The notes under the pieces are model-generated. The model had not been told where the DNA came from and made no database searches. It saw only the letters and a program-made list of their open reading frames with translations. The position numbers and the translations under genes are program-made. DNA of 54,059 nt, taken from assembly GCA_010027605.1 (NCBI GenBank), contig RGUW01000003.1, positions 1 through 54,059 on the forward strand, in the 5' to 3' direction. Source of the stretch: Synechococcaceae bacterium WB9_2_112. GTDB taxonomy: Bacteria > Cyanobacteriota > Cyanobacteriia > PCC-6307 > Cyanobiaceae. Position 1 is the stretch's first letter; each line of letters starts with the position of its first letter. Below are positions 18,369 through 27,205 of the stretch, in pieces.

Positions 18369-18400
18369 ATGCCAAGCGCTGTTCATGCTTTGTTTGGCAT
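18369..18400. repeat. Inverted repeat ATGCCAA-N18-TTGGCAT
   Basis: Perfect 7-bp arms flank an 18-base spacer in the gap between the lipase-like gene and DUF6629 (both minus strand). It could be an operator, or a weak stem-loop separating the two transcription units. No U-tract follows on the minus strand, so a canonical terminator is unlikely. Confidence 0.3.
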
Positions 18401-18423
18401 GACGTTGCACAACGACAACCCGT

Positions 18424-19035
18424 TCAATCGTCGGCGGCCAGAAGTGTTGTCGCCAGGGTCTCCACCGCTTTGGGGTGATGCACCAGCTGCGGGTGGCTCC
18501 AGACCGGTAACGCCTGGTATGGGCCCACCGGCAGCACTCCGCGCCAGGCGGGCACCACCATGAGATCGAACGGGCAGTAGTAGCTCCAGCACTCGAGGTT
18601 GCCGAGCAGTTCGGGGTGTTCTCTCCAGTCACGATCCAGCTGCCGGAGGAACGGGCTTCCCAGTTTCATGTCGGCAATGCTCGGCAACCAGCGATGCGGC
18701 ACAAACTGGGCCGTGAGGGTCCCGCACTGTGGACTGCCCACACACACGAACCGCCGGGTGCGCCGGTGACCTTCGAGCTGCTGAATCCAGCAGCGGCTGA
18801 TCAGACCACCCATCGAAAAGCCGAGAATGTCGACCGTGCTGTCGGCACCAAAGGCGGCATTGATCTCGTGGTTGAGCCAGCGGGCCATGGTCTGGATCGG
18901 CACACCCCCCAGCCCGTGTGGCAGATGGGGCACCAGAACCTGGGGTATGGCCCCTTGGAGGCGGGCCATCAGTCGGTCGAACAGCCGTGGGGTATCCCAC
19001 AGACCGTGGACCAGCACCAGAGGCGGGCGCTGCAT
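18424..19035 (-). CDS. Alpha/beta hydrolase, lipase/acyltransferase-like
   Basis: A 203-residue soluble alpha/beta hydrolase: oxyanion strand PPLVLVHGLWDTP, nucleophile elbow GFSMGGLISR, and VGSPQCGTLTA with a late YYCPFDLMVVPAW acid region and a histidine near QLVHHPK. The family includes triacylglycerol lipases and esterases. The start is ATG 19035, which overlaps the DoxX stop (ATGA); the 304-aa ORF call adds 101 residues that are only DoxX read in another frame. Probably co-transcribed with DoxX and the ClC gene. Confidence 0.78.
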   Translation of the reverse strand: MQRPPLVLVHGLWDTPRLFDRLMARLQGAIPQVLVPHLPHGLGGVPIQTMARWLNHEINAAFGADSTVDILGFSMGGLISRCWIQQLEGHRRTRRFVCVGSPQCGTLTAQFVPHRWLPSIADMKLGSPFLRQLDRDWREHPELLGNLECWSYYCPFDLMVVPAWRGVLPVGPYQALPVWSHPQLVHHPKAVETLATTLLAADD

Positions 19036-19532
19036 CAGCCCAGCATGGTCTGCAGCAGATCGCTGATCAGCAGGTTGTCCAGTGACCACAGACCACCGCC
19101 ACAGGTCGCCAACACCCCGCACATCACCACATACATGGCAGCCTTCTCCCAGCTGGGGGGCTCGCCGACTCCCATCGGACCGGCGTAATCGCCCTCTGGG
19201 ATCTGATAGGGATCCGGGGCAATGAAGGGAAATCCCATGCGGATCTCCAGCAGCATCGCGTAGGCCATCGAGCCCGCGATCGCGAGGGCTGCCAGAGGCG
19301 TCAACAGACCAGGAATCAGGGCGATCCCGGCACCCCACATCGAGAAGGCTGAGAGAAAGCAGAGCCAGGCCGGTGTCTTGAGGGCCTCCGACCAGGTCCT
19401 GAGGTTGCGCAGCTTGGGCCAGCCATGACGAATGAAGCAGATCCCCACAAACACCCGCAGCACCAGCAGGGCCGCCTGGGCGAGTGTTGATGGCGCACTT
19501 GGCACGATGAGTTCGACGATCGTGATGGGCAT
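19035..19532 (-). CDS. DoxX family membrane protein
   Basis: A 165-residue DoxX-type protein: LVLRVFVGICFIRHGWPKL is the first helix and family motif, followed by FLSAFSMWGAGIALIPGLLTPLAALAIAGSMAYAM and a final helix. DoxX proteins are small membrane proteins tied to redox and sulfur-stress functions. ATG 19532 is preferred over GTG 19547 because GAGGTGG lies nine bases upstream. It overlaps the hydrolase downstream and starts just after the ClC stop. Confidence 0.78.
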   Translation of the reverse strand: MPITIVELIVPSAPSTLAQAALLVLRVFVGICFIRHGWPKLRNLRTWSEALKTPAWLCFLSAFSMWGAGIALIPGLLTPLAALAIAGSMAYAMLLEIRMGFPFIAPDPYQIPEGDYAGPMGVGEPPSWEKAAMYVVMCGVLATCGGGLWSLDNLLISDLLQTMLG

Positions 19533-19548
19533 CGCGACGGGGGCCACC

Positions 19549-20877
19549 TCAGGCGGGCTGGTTCGGCTCCAACTTAAGGAGCCCCTGCCGCTCCTGCAGC
19601 AGATCGGTCAAGGCGTGATAAATCGGTTTCGACATCAACAACCTGCCCGTGTAGGCGCCGATCACCGAGGCCACCATGATGCCCACCAGCAGTTGTTGAT
19701 CGCCGGCCATGTGAATGGCAAACACCAGGCTCATCACCGGAAGCTGGGTGGCTCCGGCCAGCCCGGCTGCCATGCCGATGGCCACTCCCAGGCTGCCCAG
19801 CTGCAGCCCATCGCTGATCAGTTGGCCGGTGACGGCTCCGATCGTGAGGGCAGGATCGATCAGACCGCCTGGAATGCCAGCACCCAGGCTCAGGCAGGGT
19901 CCGATGAGGCGTCCGACCAGATCACCGACACTCACATGATGGCCAAGCGGGTCGGCGAGCATCCACGCCATCAGAGCCTCTCCATCACCACCGCTGTTGC
20001 CGCCGCTGAGCAGCAGCAGCAGGCTCACCAGGCCGCCCAGCAGCAGGCCTGAGCGCCAGGGTCGTTTGAGGGCCTGCGGCACCAGGCGACGGGTGCTTTC
20101 GAACAACAGACGGGCGAACAGTCCGCCCATTGCGCCCGCGCACACCCCCAACCCCACGCCCAGCTTGAGCTGATCGAGTTCCTGGGGGTTGAGGTGCACG
20201 AGCCCCAGGGTGAACTGGGGCTGCCCACCCAGGTTGCTGATCTCTGCAGCCAGCGCACAGACCACAAGAGACGGCCAGATCAGCTGGGCTCCAAAGCTGC
20301 CGCACAGCTCCTCGGCCACAAAGACCACGCCCATGAGCGGAGCATTGAAGCCTCCGGCCAGGCCGGCACCGGCGCTGACGGCCAACAGGTTGGTTGTGGG
20401 GATGCGGGCCAGCAGTCCGGGCCAGCGACGGCGCAGGGCCTGGGCAACAGCCGCCCCCACCTGCACCACGGGACCTTCCCGTCCCAGGGACAGGAGGGCC
20501 AGGCTGGCGATTGACCAGAGACTGAGGCGTTTGACCGTCGACGGCGCCGACATCAGAGCGCCGGCCCGCTCGGGAGATTCCACACTGAGCATCGTCTGAG
20601 GAATGCCCGAGCCGCTGCCCTCCCGCCAGGGCCTGGCCTGGAGCGCCAGCAGCACCGGCATCACCACCAGCGGAACGCAGGCCTGGGCCACCAGGCCCGG
20701 GTGCCAGGCCCCGCCGTTGAAGGCGGGCAGGCGGTGGAGCAGCAGATCCTGCCAGTGGTCGATCAGATTCAGCGGCCAGCAGGCCAGCCCGACCAGCACG
20801 CCCACCAGGGCCAGCTGCAGCACCTGCTTCAGATCGACGCGCAGTCGTTCGGGCACCGATGTGGATGAAGGAGCCAT
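19549..20877 (-). CDS. ClC-type chloride channel / Cl-/H+ antiporter
   Basis: A 442-residue ClC protein. The anion-selectivity motifs are all present: GSGIPQ, GREGPVVQVGAAVAQ with the gating Glu, and GAGIPGGLIDPALTIGA. A Glu in VVFVAEELCGSF sits where proton-coupling glutamates occur, favouring exchange over channel function. The start is set at ATG 20877 (MAPSSTS); the upstream 48 codons of the ORF are composition-driven and run antisense to glgX. First gene of the minus-strand run ending at DUF6629, or further; divergent from glgX with about 45 bases between starts. Confidence 0.87.
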   Translation of the reverse strand: MAPSSTSVPERLRVDLKQVLQLALVGVLVGLACWPLNLIDHWQDLLLHRLPAFNGGAWHPGLVAQACVPLVVMPVLLALQARPWREGSGSGIPQTMLSVESPERAGALMSAPSTVKRLSLWSIASLALLSLGREGPVVQVGAAVAQALRRRWPGLLARIPTTNLLAVSAGAGLAGGFNAPLMGVVFVAEELCGSFGAQLIWPSLVVCALAAEISNLGGQPQFTLGLVHLNPQELDQLKLGVGLGVCAGAMGGLFARLLFESTRRLVPQALKRPWRSGLLLGGLVSLLLLLSGGNSGGDGEALMAWMLADPLGHHVSVGDLVGRLIGPCLSLGAGIPGGLIDPALTIGAVTGQLISDGLQLGSLGVAIGMAAGLAGATQLPVMSLVFAIHMAGDQQLLVGIMVASVIGAYTGRLLMSKPIYHALTDLLQERQGLLKLEPNQPA

Positions 20878-20923
20878 GGTGATCGGCGGCCGGGTGCGCG
20901 CTTTGGGGCCATCATCGGAGCAG

Positions 20924-23092
20924 ATGGCACCAACCATGTTGACCATGGCGGCAACTCTGTGCACGCTGACCCCCGGGCGGGCTGCACCGTTGGGGGCCAC
21001 GGTTGACCCGGGCGGCGTCAACTTCAGCCTTTATGCCCGAGATGCCACGGGGGTGGAGCTGTTGCTTTTCGATCGTCTCGACGATGCCCAGCCGTCCGCC
21101 GTCGTTCCCTTTCAGGGCGAGGAGCATCGCACAGGTCGCTACTGGCACGGGAGGGTGGCCGGCCTCGCAGCCGGTCAGCTGTACGGCTACCGGGTGTACG
21201 GCCCCAACCAGCCTGATGCCGGGTTGCGGTGTGACCCACAACAGCTCCTGCTCGATCCCTACGGGCAGGGTTTGGCGGTGCCAGAGGGTTATCGGCGCCA
21301 ACAGGGGCAGGCTGCCGGCGAGCAGGGCTGGGCCGGGGCGTTCAAGAGTGTTGTCGCCGATCTGGGGACCTACGACTGGCAGGGGGATTGCCCGCTCAAC
21401 CGCCCGGTGCGTGAAGCCATCATCTATGAACTTCATGTCAAGGGTTTCACGGCCCATCCGTCGGCAGGCCTCGATCCGTCGACAGCCGGGACCTACAGAG
21501 GCCTGATCGCCAAGATTCCCTATCTGCAGGACCTGGGTGTCACCGCAGTCGAGTTGCTGCCGGTGTTTCAGTTTGATCCTCAGGATGCTCCCGCTGGTCT
21601 GCCCAATTACTGGGGTTACCAGCCGATTTCCTTTCTGGTGCCTCACCACGGCTACAGCAGTGCCTGGCGCGGCGGTGGTGATGCCCTGGCGGTGCTCGAT
21701 GAGTTTCGCGACATGGTCAAGGCCCTGCACCGGGCGGGCATCGAGGTGATTCTTGATGTGGTGTTCAATCACACCGCCGAAGCCGATGCCGGCGGCCCCA
21801 CCTTCAGCTACCGCGGCCTGGCCAATGCCGACTACTACCTGCTCGATCCAGCGGATCCGGCCCGCTATCTCGACGTCACCGGCTGTTTCAACACCTTCAA
21901 CGGCAACAATCCGGTGGTGCGGCGGCTGATTCGCCACAGCCTGCGCCACTGGGTTCAGCACTTTCATATCGATGGCTTCCGTTTTGACCTGGCCTCGGTG
22001 CTGGCACGCGATGAGTCGGGGGATCCGGTGCCACGCCCTGCGATCCTGTGGGACCTCGACACCGATCCGGTTCTCGCCGGGACCAAGCTGATCGCCGAGG
22101 CCTGGGATGCCGCCGGCCTGTATCAGGTGGGTTCGTTCGTGGGCGACCGCTGGCAGGAGTGGAATGGCCGCTTTCGCGACGATGTGCGTCGCTTTCTCAA
22201 GGGCGATGCCGGGCAGGTGGCAGCGGTCAGCCAGCGGCTGATCGGCAGTCCCGACATCTACGGCTCCAAGCGCCGTGAAGCCGAGGCCAGCATCAATTTC
22301 ATCACCTGTCACGACGGGTTCACCCTGGCTGACCTCGTCAGTTACAACGGCAAGCACAATGAAGCCAACGGCGAAGACAACCGCGACGGATCCAGTGATA
22401 ACGCCAGCTGGAATTGCGGTGCCGAGGGTCCCAGCGACGATCCCGGAATCACAGCCCTCAGACAGCGGCAGATGCGCAATTTTCTGACGCTGCTGATGCT
22501 GTCATCGGGCACACCCATGCTGGCCATGGGCGATGAGATCTGCCGCAGCCAGGGGGGCAACAACAACGCCTACTGCCAGGACAACTCCATCAGCTGGCTC
22601 GACTGGAGCCTGCTCGATCAGCACCGCGACCTGCATCGCTTTGTCAGAGAGCTGATCGCCTATCGCAACCGCAGGGATGTGGTCATCGACGGCGACGCCT
22701 ACAGCCTGGCTGATCTGCTGCATCGCAACCAGATCACCTGGAACGGCGTGCAGCCCGGAGAGCCCGACCACAGCGACCAGTCACGCTCGCTGGCGATGAC
22801 CCTGACCAGCAGCAGTCACCGGTTTCGTCTCTGTCTCATGGTCAATGCCTGGTGGGAGCCGTTGACCTTCAGGCTGCCGGCAGCCGATTTCGGCGGCGAG
22901 AGCTGGCATCGCTGGATTGATACGTCACGGCCGTCGCCTGACGACATCGTTCCCTGGGATGGGGCCGTCGCCATCACTGCAGAACGTGCTCTGGTGGGTC
23001 CCCGTTCGGTGCTGGTGCTGATCGCAGGCCATCAGGGCTTGACCAGCAGCAGGGCGCCGGTGGCCATGGCGGCAAACAGCACGATCAGCTGA
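20924..23092 (+). CDS. glgX: Glycogen debranching enzyme GlgX (isoamylase, GH13)
   Basis: A protein of about 722 residues with an N-terminal CBM48-like domain (RAAPLGATVDPGGVNFSLYARDATGVELLLFD) and a GH13 barrel. All four conserved regions are visible: VILDVVFNHTAE, GFRFDLAS (nucleophile Asp), LIAEAWDAAG (acid Glu) and ITCHDGFTLADLVSYN. It cleaves alpha-1,6 branches of glycogen to release maltooligosaccharides. ATG at 20924, 20936 and 20945 are all possible; none has an ideally spaced ribosome site. The last 20 codons overlap the 3' end of the convergent Ca2+/H+ antiporter gene by 61 bases. Confidence 0.92.
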   Translation: MAPTMLTMAATLCTLTPGRAAPLGATVDPGGVNFSLYARDATGVELLLFDRLDDAQPSAVVPFQGEEHRTGRYWHGRVAGLAAGQLYGYRVYGPNQPDAGLRCDPQQLLLDPYGQGLAVPEGYRRQQGQAAGEQGWAGAFKSVVADLGTYDWQGDCPLNRPVREAIIYELHVKGFTAHPSAGLDPSTAGTYRGLIAKIPYLQDLGVTAVELLPVFQFDPQDAPAGLPNYWGYQPISFLVPHHGYSSAWRGGGDALAVLDEFRDMVKALHRAGIEVILDVVFNHTAEADAGGPTFSYRGLANADYYLLDPADPARYLDVTGCFNTFNGNNPVVRRLIRHSLRHWVQHFHIDGFRFDLASVLARDESGDPVPRPAILWDLDTDPVLAGTKLIAEAWDAAGLYQVGSFVGDRWQEWNGRFRDDVRRFLKGDAGQVAAVSQRLIGSPDIYGSKRREAEASINFITCHDGFTLADLVSYNGKHNEANGEDNRDGSSDNASWNCGAEGPSDDPGITALRQRQMRNFLTLLMLSSGTPMLAMGDEICRSQGGNNNAYCQDNSISWLDWSLLDQHRDLHRFVRELIAYRNRRDVVIDGDAYSLADLLHRNQITWNGVQPGEPDHSDQSRSLAMTLTSSSHRFRLCLMVNAWWEPLTFRLPAADFGGESWHRWIDTSRPSPDDIVPWDGAVAITAERALVGPRSVLVLIAGHQGLTSSRAPVAMAANSTIS

Positions 23093-24147
23093 ACGCCTTC
23101 GTACCAGTCGACATTGCGGTTGTCGGTGATGCGCCCGATCATCACGATGGCAATGGCCAGGGAAGCAAGCGCTACCGGCGGCAGGCTCAGGTGCAGATAG
23201 CGCCCCATGGGCATACCCACCAGCACCAGCAGGGGAAGCACGAACAGCAGCAGTTGCAGGCTCGATTCCACCGTGCTGGTCATGACCAGCTGCATCTGCC
23301 GACGGGATGCCGCCTTGAAGGCCACCAGCGCTTCAGACAGGCAGGAGAACAGCGGCAACAGAAACAGACCCACGAACAGCGCATTGAGGTCAGAGCCTTC
23401 GACCACCAGCTCAAGCGCCCCTACCAGCCGATCCGAGATCAACGCCACCAGCCCTGTCACCAGCGCGAGGGCCAGCACGACGGCTGGCAGTGACAGCTGT
23501 GGAGTGCCGTTCTGCCTGGGTGCTGGCTGGTGTGCTCGCTGTTGTTGGCGAGCCAGGGGGGCCACCAACGCCAACAGGTAGTAGGCAAGCCCCATCACAG
23601 CGACGAGTGCCGAGTAGATGCTGAAGGCGTCAGCCTGATTGCTGCCCTGCAGTGCAGATCCCAGGCCCTGTTGGTAGAAGACCGAGGGCAGGGCCAGCAG
23701 GATCGCGCTCATCAGCAGCTGCTGGGTGTGCAGATCGCGGCTGTGGGGGTCGATGTCGAGCGATTGCGCCTCTCGGGTGGCGATCACGATGCTCACGCCG
23801 AGCACCAGCAGGCAGTTGATCACAACCGAGCCGGCGATGCTCGTCACCACCAGGGGATACAGGCCGCTGCTGAGGGCGTTGATCGCGACCAGCAGTTCGA
23901 CCACGTTGCCGAACACCACACTCACCAGACCGCCGAGCCGGGCCCCCAGGTGTTCGACCAGCTCCTCCACCAGCTGGCTGAGCACGATCGCCAGCGGTAC
24001 CAGGCCCAACCCGCTGAGGCCGAACTGCAGCAGGTGTCCACCCAGGCCGTTGAACAGGCTGCCCTGGACTGGCCACAGCATCAGCAGGGTGGCCAGCAGC
24101 AGCACTCTCCAGCGTGGCGGGGGCAGCAGCAGGCGGGTCAGCCCCAC
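23032..24147 (-). CDS. Ca2+/H+ antiporter-like protein (CaCA family)
   Basis: A 371-residue protein with about eleven hydrophobic helices and the two-repeat CaCA layout. Repeat 1 is canonical: LVEELVEHLGARLGGLVSVVFGNVVELLVAI and GSVVINCLLVLG. Repeat 2 is degenerate: the usual GNAAEH is SCLSEA, keeping only the Glu, and GSSxQ is ESSLQ. It should exchange cytosolic Ca2+ (or another divalent cation) for protons, but the altered second repeat makes ion specificity uncertain. GTG start at 24147, three bases after the VOC stop, so it may be the last gene of the ridA operon. It ends antisense to glgX. Confidence 0.8.
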   Translation of the reverse strand: MGLTRLLLPPPRWRVLLLATLLMLWPVQGSLFNGLGGHLLQFGLSGLGLVPLAIVLSQLVEELVEHLGARLGGLVSVVFGNVVELLVAINALSSGLYPLVVTSIAGSVVINCLLVLGVSIVIATREAQSLDIDPHSRDLHTQQLLMSAILLALPSVFYQQGLGSALQGSNQADAFSIYSALVAVMGLAYYLLALVAPLARQQQRAHQPAPRQNGTPQLSLPAVVLALALVTGLVALISDRLVGALELVVEGSDLNALFVGLFLLPLFSCLSEALVAFKAASRRQMQLVMTSTVESSLQLLLFVLPLLVLVGMPMGRYLHLSLPPVALASLAIAIVMIGRITDNRNVDWYEGVQLIVLFAAMATGALLLVKP

Positions 24148-24150
24148 CGA

Positions 24151-25079
24151 TCAGACCTCGACCAACTGCAGCCGGTGGCCGTCAGGATCAGCCACCTGCA
24201 GGGCCCGTCGGGCGCCGATGGCCTGCTGCTGGGTGCCCAGGTCCACCGGACCTGCGCCAATGATCCGGCCGCCAAAGGCCTCGACTCGGTCGACGAGTGC
24301 ATCGAGATCGTCGACCTGGAGCCTGATCTGCCAGTGGGCCAGATCGGCCGCTGAGAGGCCGGCGGGCATCGGCTGCAACGATGGCCGGTGATACGCACTT
24401 CGGTCTGATCAAGGTTGTCGAGGGCGTCCTGGGTGGGGCCGCTGTTGATGCCGTCGCCTCCCAGGCGCATCCCCAGCAGCTCGTCGTAAAAGCGGCAGCT
24501 GCGCGCGCTGTCGGCGATGCTGATCGCACTGTGATCAATGCCCAGCACTCCCGAACCGCGATGCCAGCGGGCATCGCCTTTGTCGGAAGGGAACTGCAGC
24601 AGTTCGAGGTTGTGGCCGTCGGGGTCCCTGAACTTGTAGGCCCGGATGCCGGCGGCGGCCCGGTTCCAGCTCGGCAGCGTCTGCGGTGCCCTGGAGATCG
24701 CCTTGGCCAGCCCAAGATCGAGGGCGGGCTGCAGTCGCTGCAGGGCGGCATCCAGATCGCTGGTGACCAGACACAGATGCTGGAACCACAGGTCGCAGCT
24801 GCGCGAATCGGCGGCAAGCGACTCGCCGGCTCGCTGCCCAGGACCGGGGTCGATGACCTGGGTGAGTTCGAGGCACTCCTCCCCCAGGTGCAGCCGCACC
24901 AGCCTGAACCGCCCCTGGGGCAGCCCCAGCAGTGCCCCGTAGGGACCACCCTCCAGCAGGCGGGTCTGGTCGGGGCAGAAGCCGAGATAGCGACTGTAGA
25001 AGTCGGTGCTGCAATCGCTGTCGGCCGTGGTGAAGCCCAGCTGCAGCACCCGCGGGTTGGTGCCGGTCTCGGTGGTCAT
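24151..25079 (-). pseudogene. Two-domain glyoxalase/VOC protein, frameshifted
   Basis: The N-terminal frame (start ATG 25079) encodes one VOC domain (RVLQLGFTTADSDCSTDFYSRYLGF ... RDPDGHNLELLQFP) and the first half of a second (GIDHSAISIADSARSCRFYDELLG). At about 24378 the VOC sequence continues only in the -1 frame: MPAGLSAADLAHWQIRLQVDDLDALVDRVEAFGGRI ... VADPDGHRLQLVEV, stop 24151. One base is missing between GGCCATCG and TTGCAG. No slippery heptamer is present, so this is a mutation or a sequencing error. Restored, it would be a dioxygenase/isomerase-type metalloenzyme of about 309 residues. Its ATG overlaps the GlcG stop (ATGA). Confidence 0.8.
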
Positions 25080-25519
25080 GGCGTCAGGGTTGTGAGCACA
25101 GCGGCGCCGGCCTCGGCAATGGCCAGGTCGGTCTCCGGTGTCATGCCCGAGACGCCGATCGCGCCGAGGCAATGCCCCGCATGCAGCAATGGAATGCCCC
25201 CGGCCATCGCCACGGCAGGCTGGCCGAAGATGCCGGCCAGTTGGGCCAGGGCCGGACGCTCGTTGTTGATCGCCTGCTCCTGCGGGGCGGTGGCTTTGCC
25301 GTTGAGCGCCGCCATGCGCGCCTTGGCCATCGCGGTCTCGGCACTGGCGGGGCTGGCGCCGTCGCAGCGATCAAAGCTCAACAGGTGCCCGCCGGCATCG
25401 ACGATGGCGATGCTCACCCGTGCCGAGCCTGTGGTGTCGGCATGGGCGGCCGCGGCGGTGTGGGCCGCCGCGATGATCTGGCGCACATCGCGCAGCTCGA
25501 GCTGGTGGGTGGGCAGCAT
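25076..25519 (-). CDS. GlcG/HbpS-type haem-binding family protein
   Basis: A 147-residue protein of the GlcG/HbpS/PduO-C family: VSIAIVDAGGHLLSFDRCDGA, AMAKARMAALNGKAT, GGIPLLHAGHCLGAIGVSGMTPETDLAIAEAGA. Members bind haem or cobalamin-like cofactors or serve small-molecule metabolism; this one's role is unknown. The start is set at ATG 25519, which overlaps the Nif11 stop by one base (TGATG), rather than GTG 25549. It is in the middle of the ridA-to-VOC operon and coupled on both sides. Confidence 0.82.
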   Translation of the reverse strand: MLPTHQLELRDVRQIIAAAHTAAAAHADTTGSARVSIAIVDAGGHLLSFDRCDGASPASAETAMAKARMAALNGKATAPQEQAINNERPALAQLAGIFGQPAVAMAGGIPLLHAGHCLGAIGVSGMTPETDLAIAEAGAAVLTTLTP

Positions 25520-25779
25520 CAGTTCGGCCAGACGATCTGCATCAGCCACAGGTGACCTTCCAGGCTCACCCCTGCGGCTGCAGCCTCCAGTTCAGGCTCA
25601 CTGAGGCGGAGGGTGGCTTCGGCCTGGTGTCGCACCAGATCGACGCCGCTGAACACAAAGCCCAGTTCGGCGCCGAGCCGCGCGATGGCGTCGAGGTTGG
25701 GGCAGGCCTGCAGCCGCTGCAGCAGGCCTGAATCGGCCTTGGCCTGTTTCAGGAACGTTTCCAACGAGGGATTGGCCAT
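25519..25779 (-). CDS. Nif11-domain small protein
   Basis: An 86-residue protein. Residues 1-70 match the Nif11/N11P leader fold: MANPSLETFLKQAKADSGLLQRLQ, IARLGAELGFVFSGVDL and LSEPELEAAAAG. In peptide natural products a similar leader is cleaved after a small-residue motif; here the tail VSLEGHLWLMQIVWPN has no Cys, Ser/Thr cluster or obvious modified core. No LanM, radical SAM or C39 peptidase gene is in the window. It may be a stand-alone Nif11 protein rather than a RiPP precursor. Stop and downstream GlcG start overlap. Confidence 0.75.
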   Translation of the reverse strand: MANPSLETFLKQAKADSGLLQRLQACPNLDAIARLGAELGFVFSGVDLVRHQAEATLRLSEPELEAAAAGVSLEGHLWLMQIVWPN

Positions 25780-25801
25780 GGTGATCAGGGGGGACAGCGG
25801 T

Positions 25802-26719
25802 TCAGGGGGCAGCGGCGCCGCGGGTGTTGGTGAACAGGCTGTAGATGGCGTGGGAGGCGCAGATGAACAGCCGACTGTGGTGGCGGTCGCCGAAGCACAG
25901 ATTGGAGACCCGTGCCGGTACGAGCACCTTGCCGATCAGGGTGCCATCGGGGGCGATGCAGTGCACGCCGTCGGCGGCGCTGCACCACAGGTTGCCGTCC
26001 TGATCGACCCGAAAACCATCGGCCCAACCGGGGTTGATGCTGTGAAACAACTCCCCGCCGCTGAGGCTGCGGCCATCGTCGCCGACGATGAATCGCCGAA
26101 TCCATTGGCGCGGCTGGGAGGCACCGGGAGCACCGGTTTCGGCCACATACAGAAACCGCTCATCGGGCGAAAACGCCAGTCCATTGGGACCGTCAAAGTC
26201 GCTGGCGACCGCCTCCACCGCGCCACTCTCGGGATCCAGGCGGTACAGGGCGGGCGGCTGCTCCGACTCCTGGCGTCCCCCCTCGTAGTCGTTCATCAGG
26301 CCATAGAGAGGATCGCTGAACCAGACCGCACCGTCGCGGCTGACGATCACATCGTTGGGCGCGTTGAGCCGATGACCGCGGGCATGGCTCACCAGGATGG
26401 TCACCGTGCCGTCGGGTTCCAATCGCGTCAGGCTGCGGCTGCTGTGGTGGCAGCTGATCAGGCGGCCCTGGCGGTCGCGGGTCTGGCCATTGGCAAAGTC
26501 TGAAGGTGCCCGGAACACCGTGACGCCGTGCTGCTCGCTCCAGCGCAGGGTGCGGTTGTTGGGAATGTCGTTGAACAGCAGGCAGTTGTGGTCACCGAAC
26601 CACACCGGCCCCTCAACCCAGCGAAAGCCATCCGCCAGCAGCTCGAGCTCGGCGTTGAACAGGACCAGACGCTCGAAGCGTGGATCGTGGCATTCGGTGC
26701 AGGCGGAAGGGTTCTGCAT
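25802..26719 (-). CDS. SMP-30/gluconolactonase family protein
   Basis: A 305-residue six-bladed propeller lactonase. Family motifs are EGPVWFGDHNCLLFNDIPNNRTLRW, LNAPNDVIVSRDGAVWFSDPLYG, GPNGLAFSPDERFLYVAETG and DGFRVDQDGNLWCSA; the metal-binding Glu, Asn and Asp residues are in place. It would hydrolyse aldonolactones such as gluconolactone. ATG 26719 and GTG 26731 are both possible starts; the cupin stop is at 26732. With the divergent glucose-dehydrogenase-like SDR it could form a glucose-to-gluconate oxidation route (inference). Confidence 0.85.
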   Translation of the reverse strand: MQNPSACTECHDPRFERLVLFNAELELLADGFRWVEGPVWFGDHNCLLFNDIPNNRTLRWSEQHGVTVFRAPSDFANGQTRDRQGRLISCHHSSRSLTRLEPDGTVTILVSHARGHRLNAPNDVIVSRDGAVWFSDPLYGLMNDYEGGRQESEQPPALYRLDPESGAVEAVASDFDGPNGLAFSPDERFLYVAETGAPGASQPRQWIRRFIVGDDGRSLSGGELFHSINPGWADGFRVDQDGNLWCSAADGVHCIAPDGTLIGKVLVPARVSNLCFGDRHHSRLFICASHAIYSLFTNTRGAAAP

Positions 26720-26731
26720 GGGGCGCTGCAC

Positions 26732-27205
26732 TCAGCTGAAGAATCCGGGCGCCGCCCGACGCCAGGCCTCGTCGTTGCGTTGAATGATCAGCTGCACGCA
26801 GGGTTCATCACCGACCTGGGCCGAGAGATGACCGATGCGTCCATCGGGGGTGGTGATGCAGCCCTGATCGCCTCCGAAGGAGTATTCACCGGCCTGGATC
26901 ACCACCCTGTGGCCGTCCATGCTTTCGACTGACCAGGCGCCCCGCAGTACGTAGATCCACTTGGGAATGTGGTTTTCGTGCCAGTCGGCCTTCCAGCCCA
27001 CCGGCAGATAGGTGACAAAGGCATTGCCCTGCTCAAACAGGTGGCGTGAAAACTGCGGTGAGTCGCCCGGACCGAGCTGACCCAGCTCGAAACGATCGAT
27101 CGTGCACTGGCGCTGGCGGCTCACACCATCGTGGTCGCACCAGAGATGCCAGTAGGTTTCCGGCGCGGGGGCCTGGCTGTAGGGCTCGGCGATGGTCATG
27201 CTCAT
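26732..27205 (-). CDS. Cupin-domain protein
   Basis: A 157-residue single-domain cupin. The metal motif region reads WKADWHENHIPKWIYVLRGAWSVESMDG, with a second motif around QAGEYSFGGDQG; the His and Glu ligands of motif 1 are partly present (HENHxPxW). The substrate is unknown. The start overlaps the RidA stop (ATGA), and the gluconolactonase begins within a few bases of its stop, so it is an internal gene of the operon. Confidence 0.75.
   Translation of the reverse strand: MSMTIAEPYSQAPAPETYWHLWCDHDGVSRQRQCTIDRFELGQLGPGDSPQFSRHLFEQGNAFVTYLPVGWKADWHENHIPKWIYVLRGAWSVESMDGHRVVIQAGEYSFGGDQGCITTPDGRIGHLSAQVGDEPCVQLIIQRNDEAWRRAAPGFFS

Noticed and set aside
20912-22357. 481-aa minus-strand ORF opposite glgX
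   Set aside because: Antisense to all conserved GH13 motifs; no own motifs.
24370-24385. Programmed -1 frameshift in the VOC gene
   Set aside because: No X-XXY-YYZ heptamer or evident downstream pseudoknot; VOC proteins are not known to use recoding.
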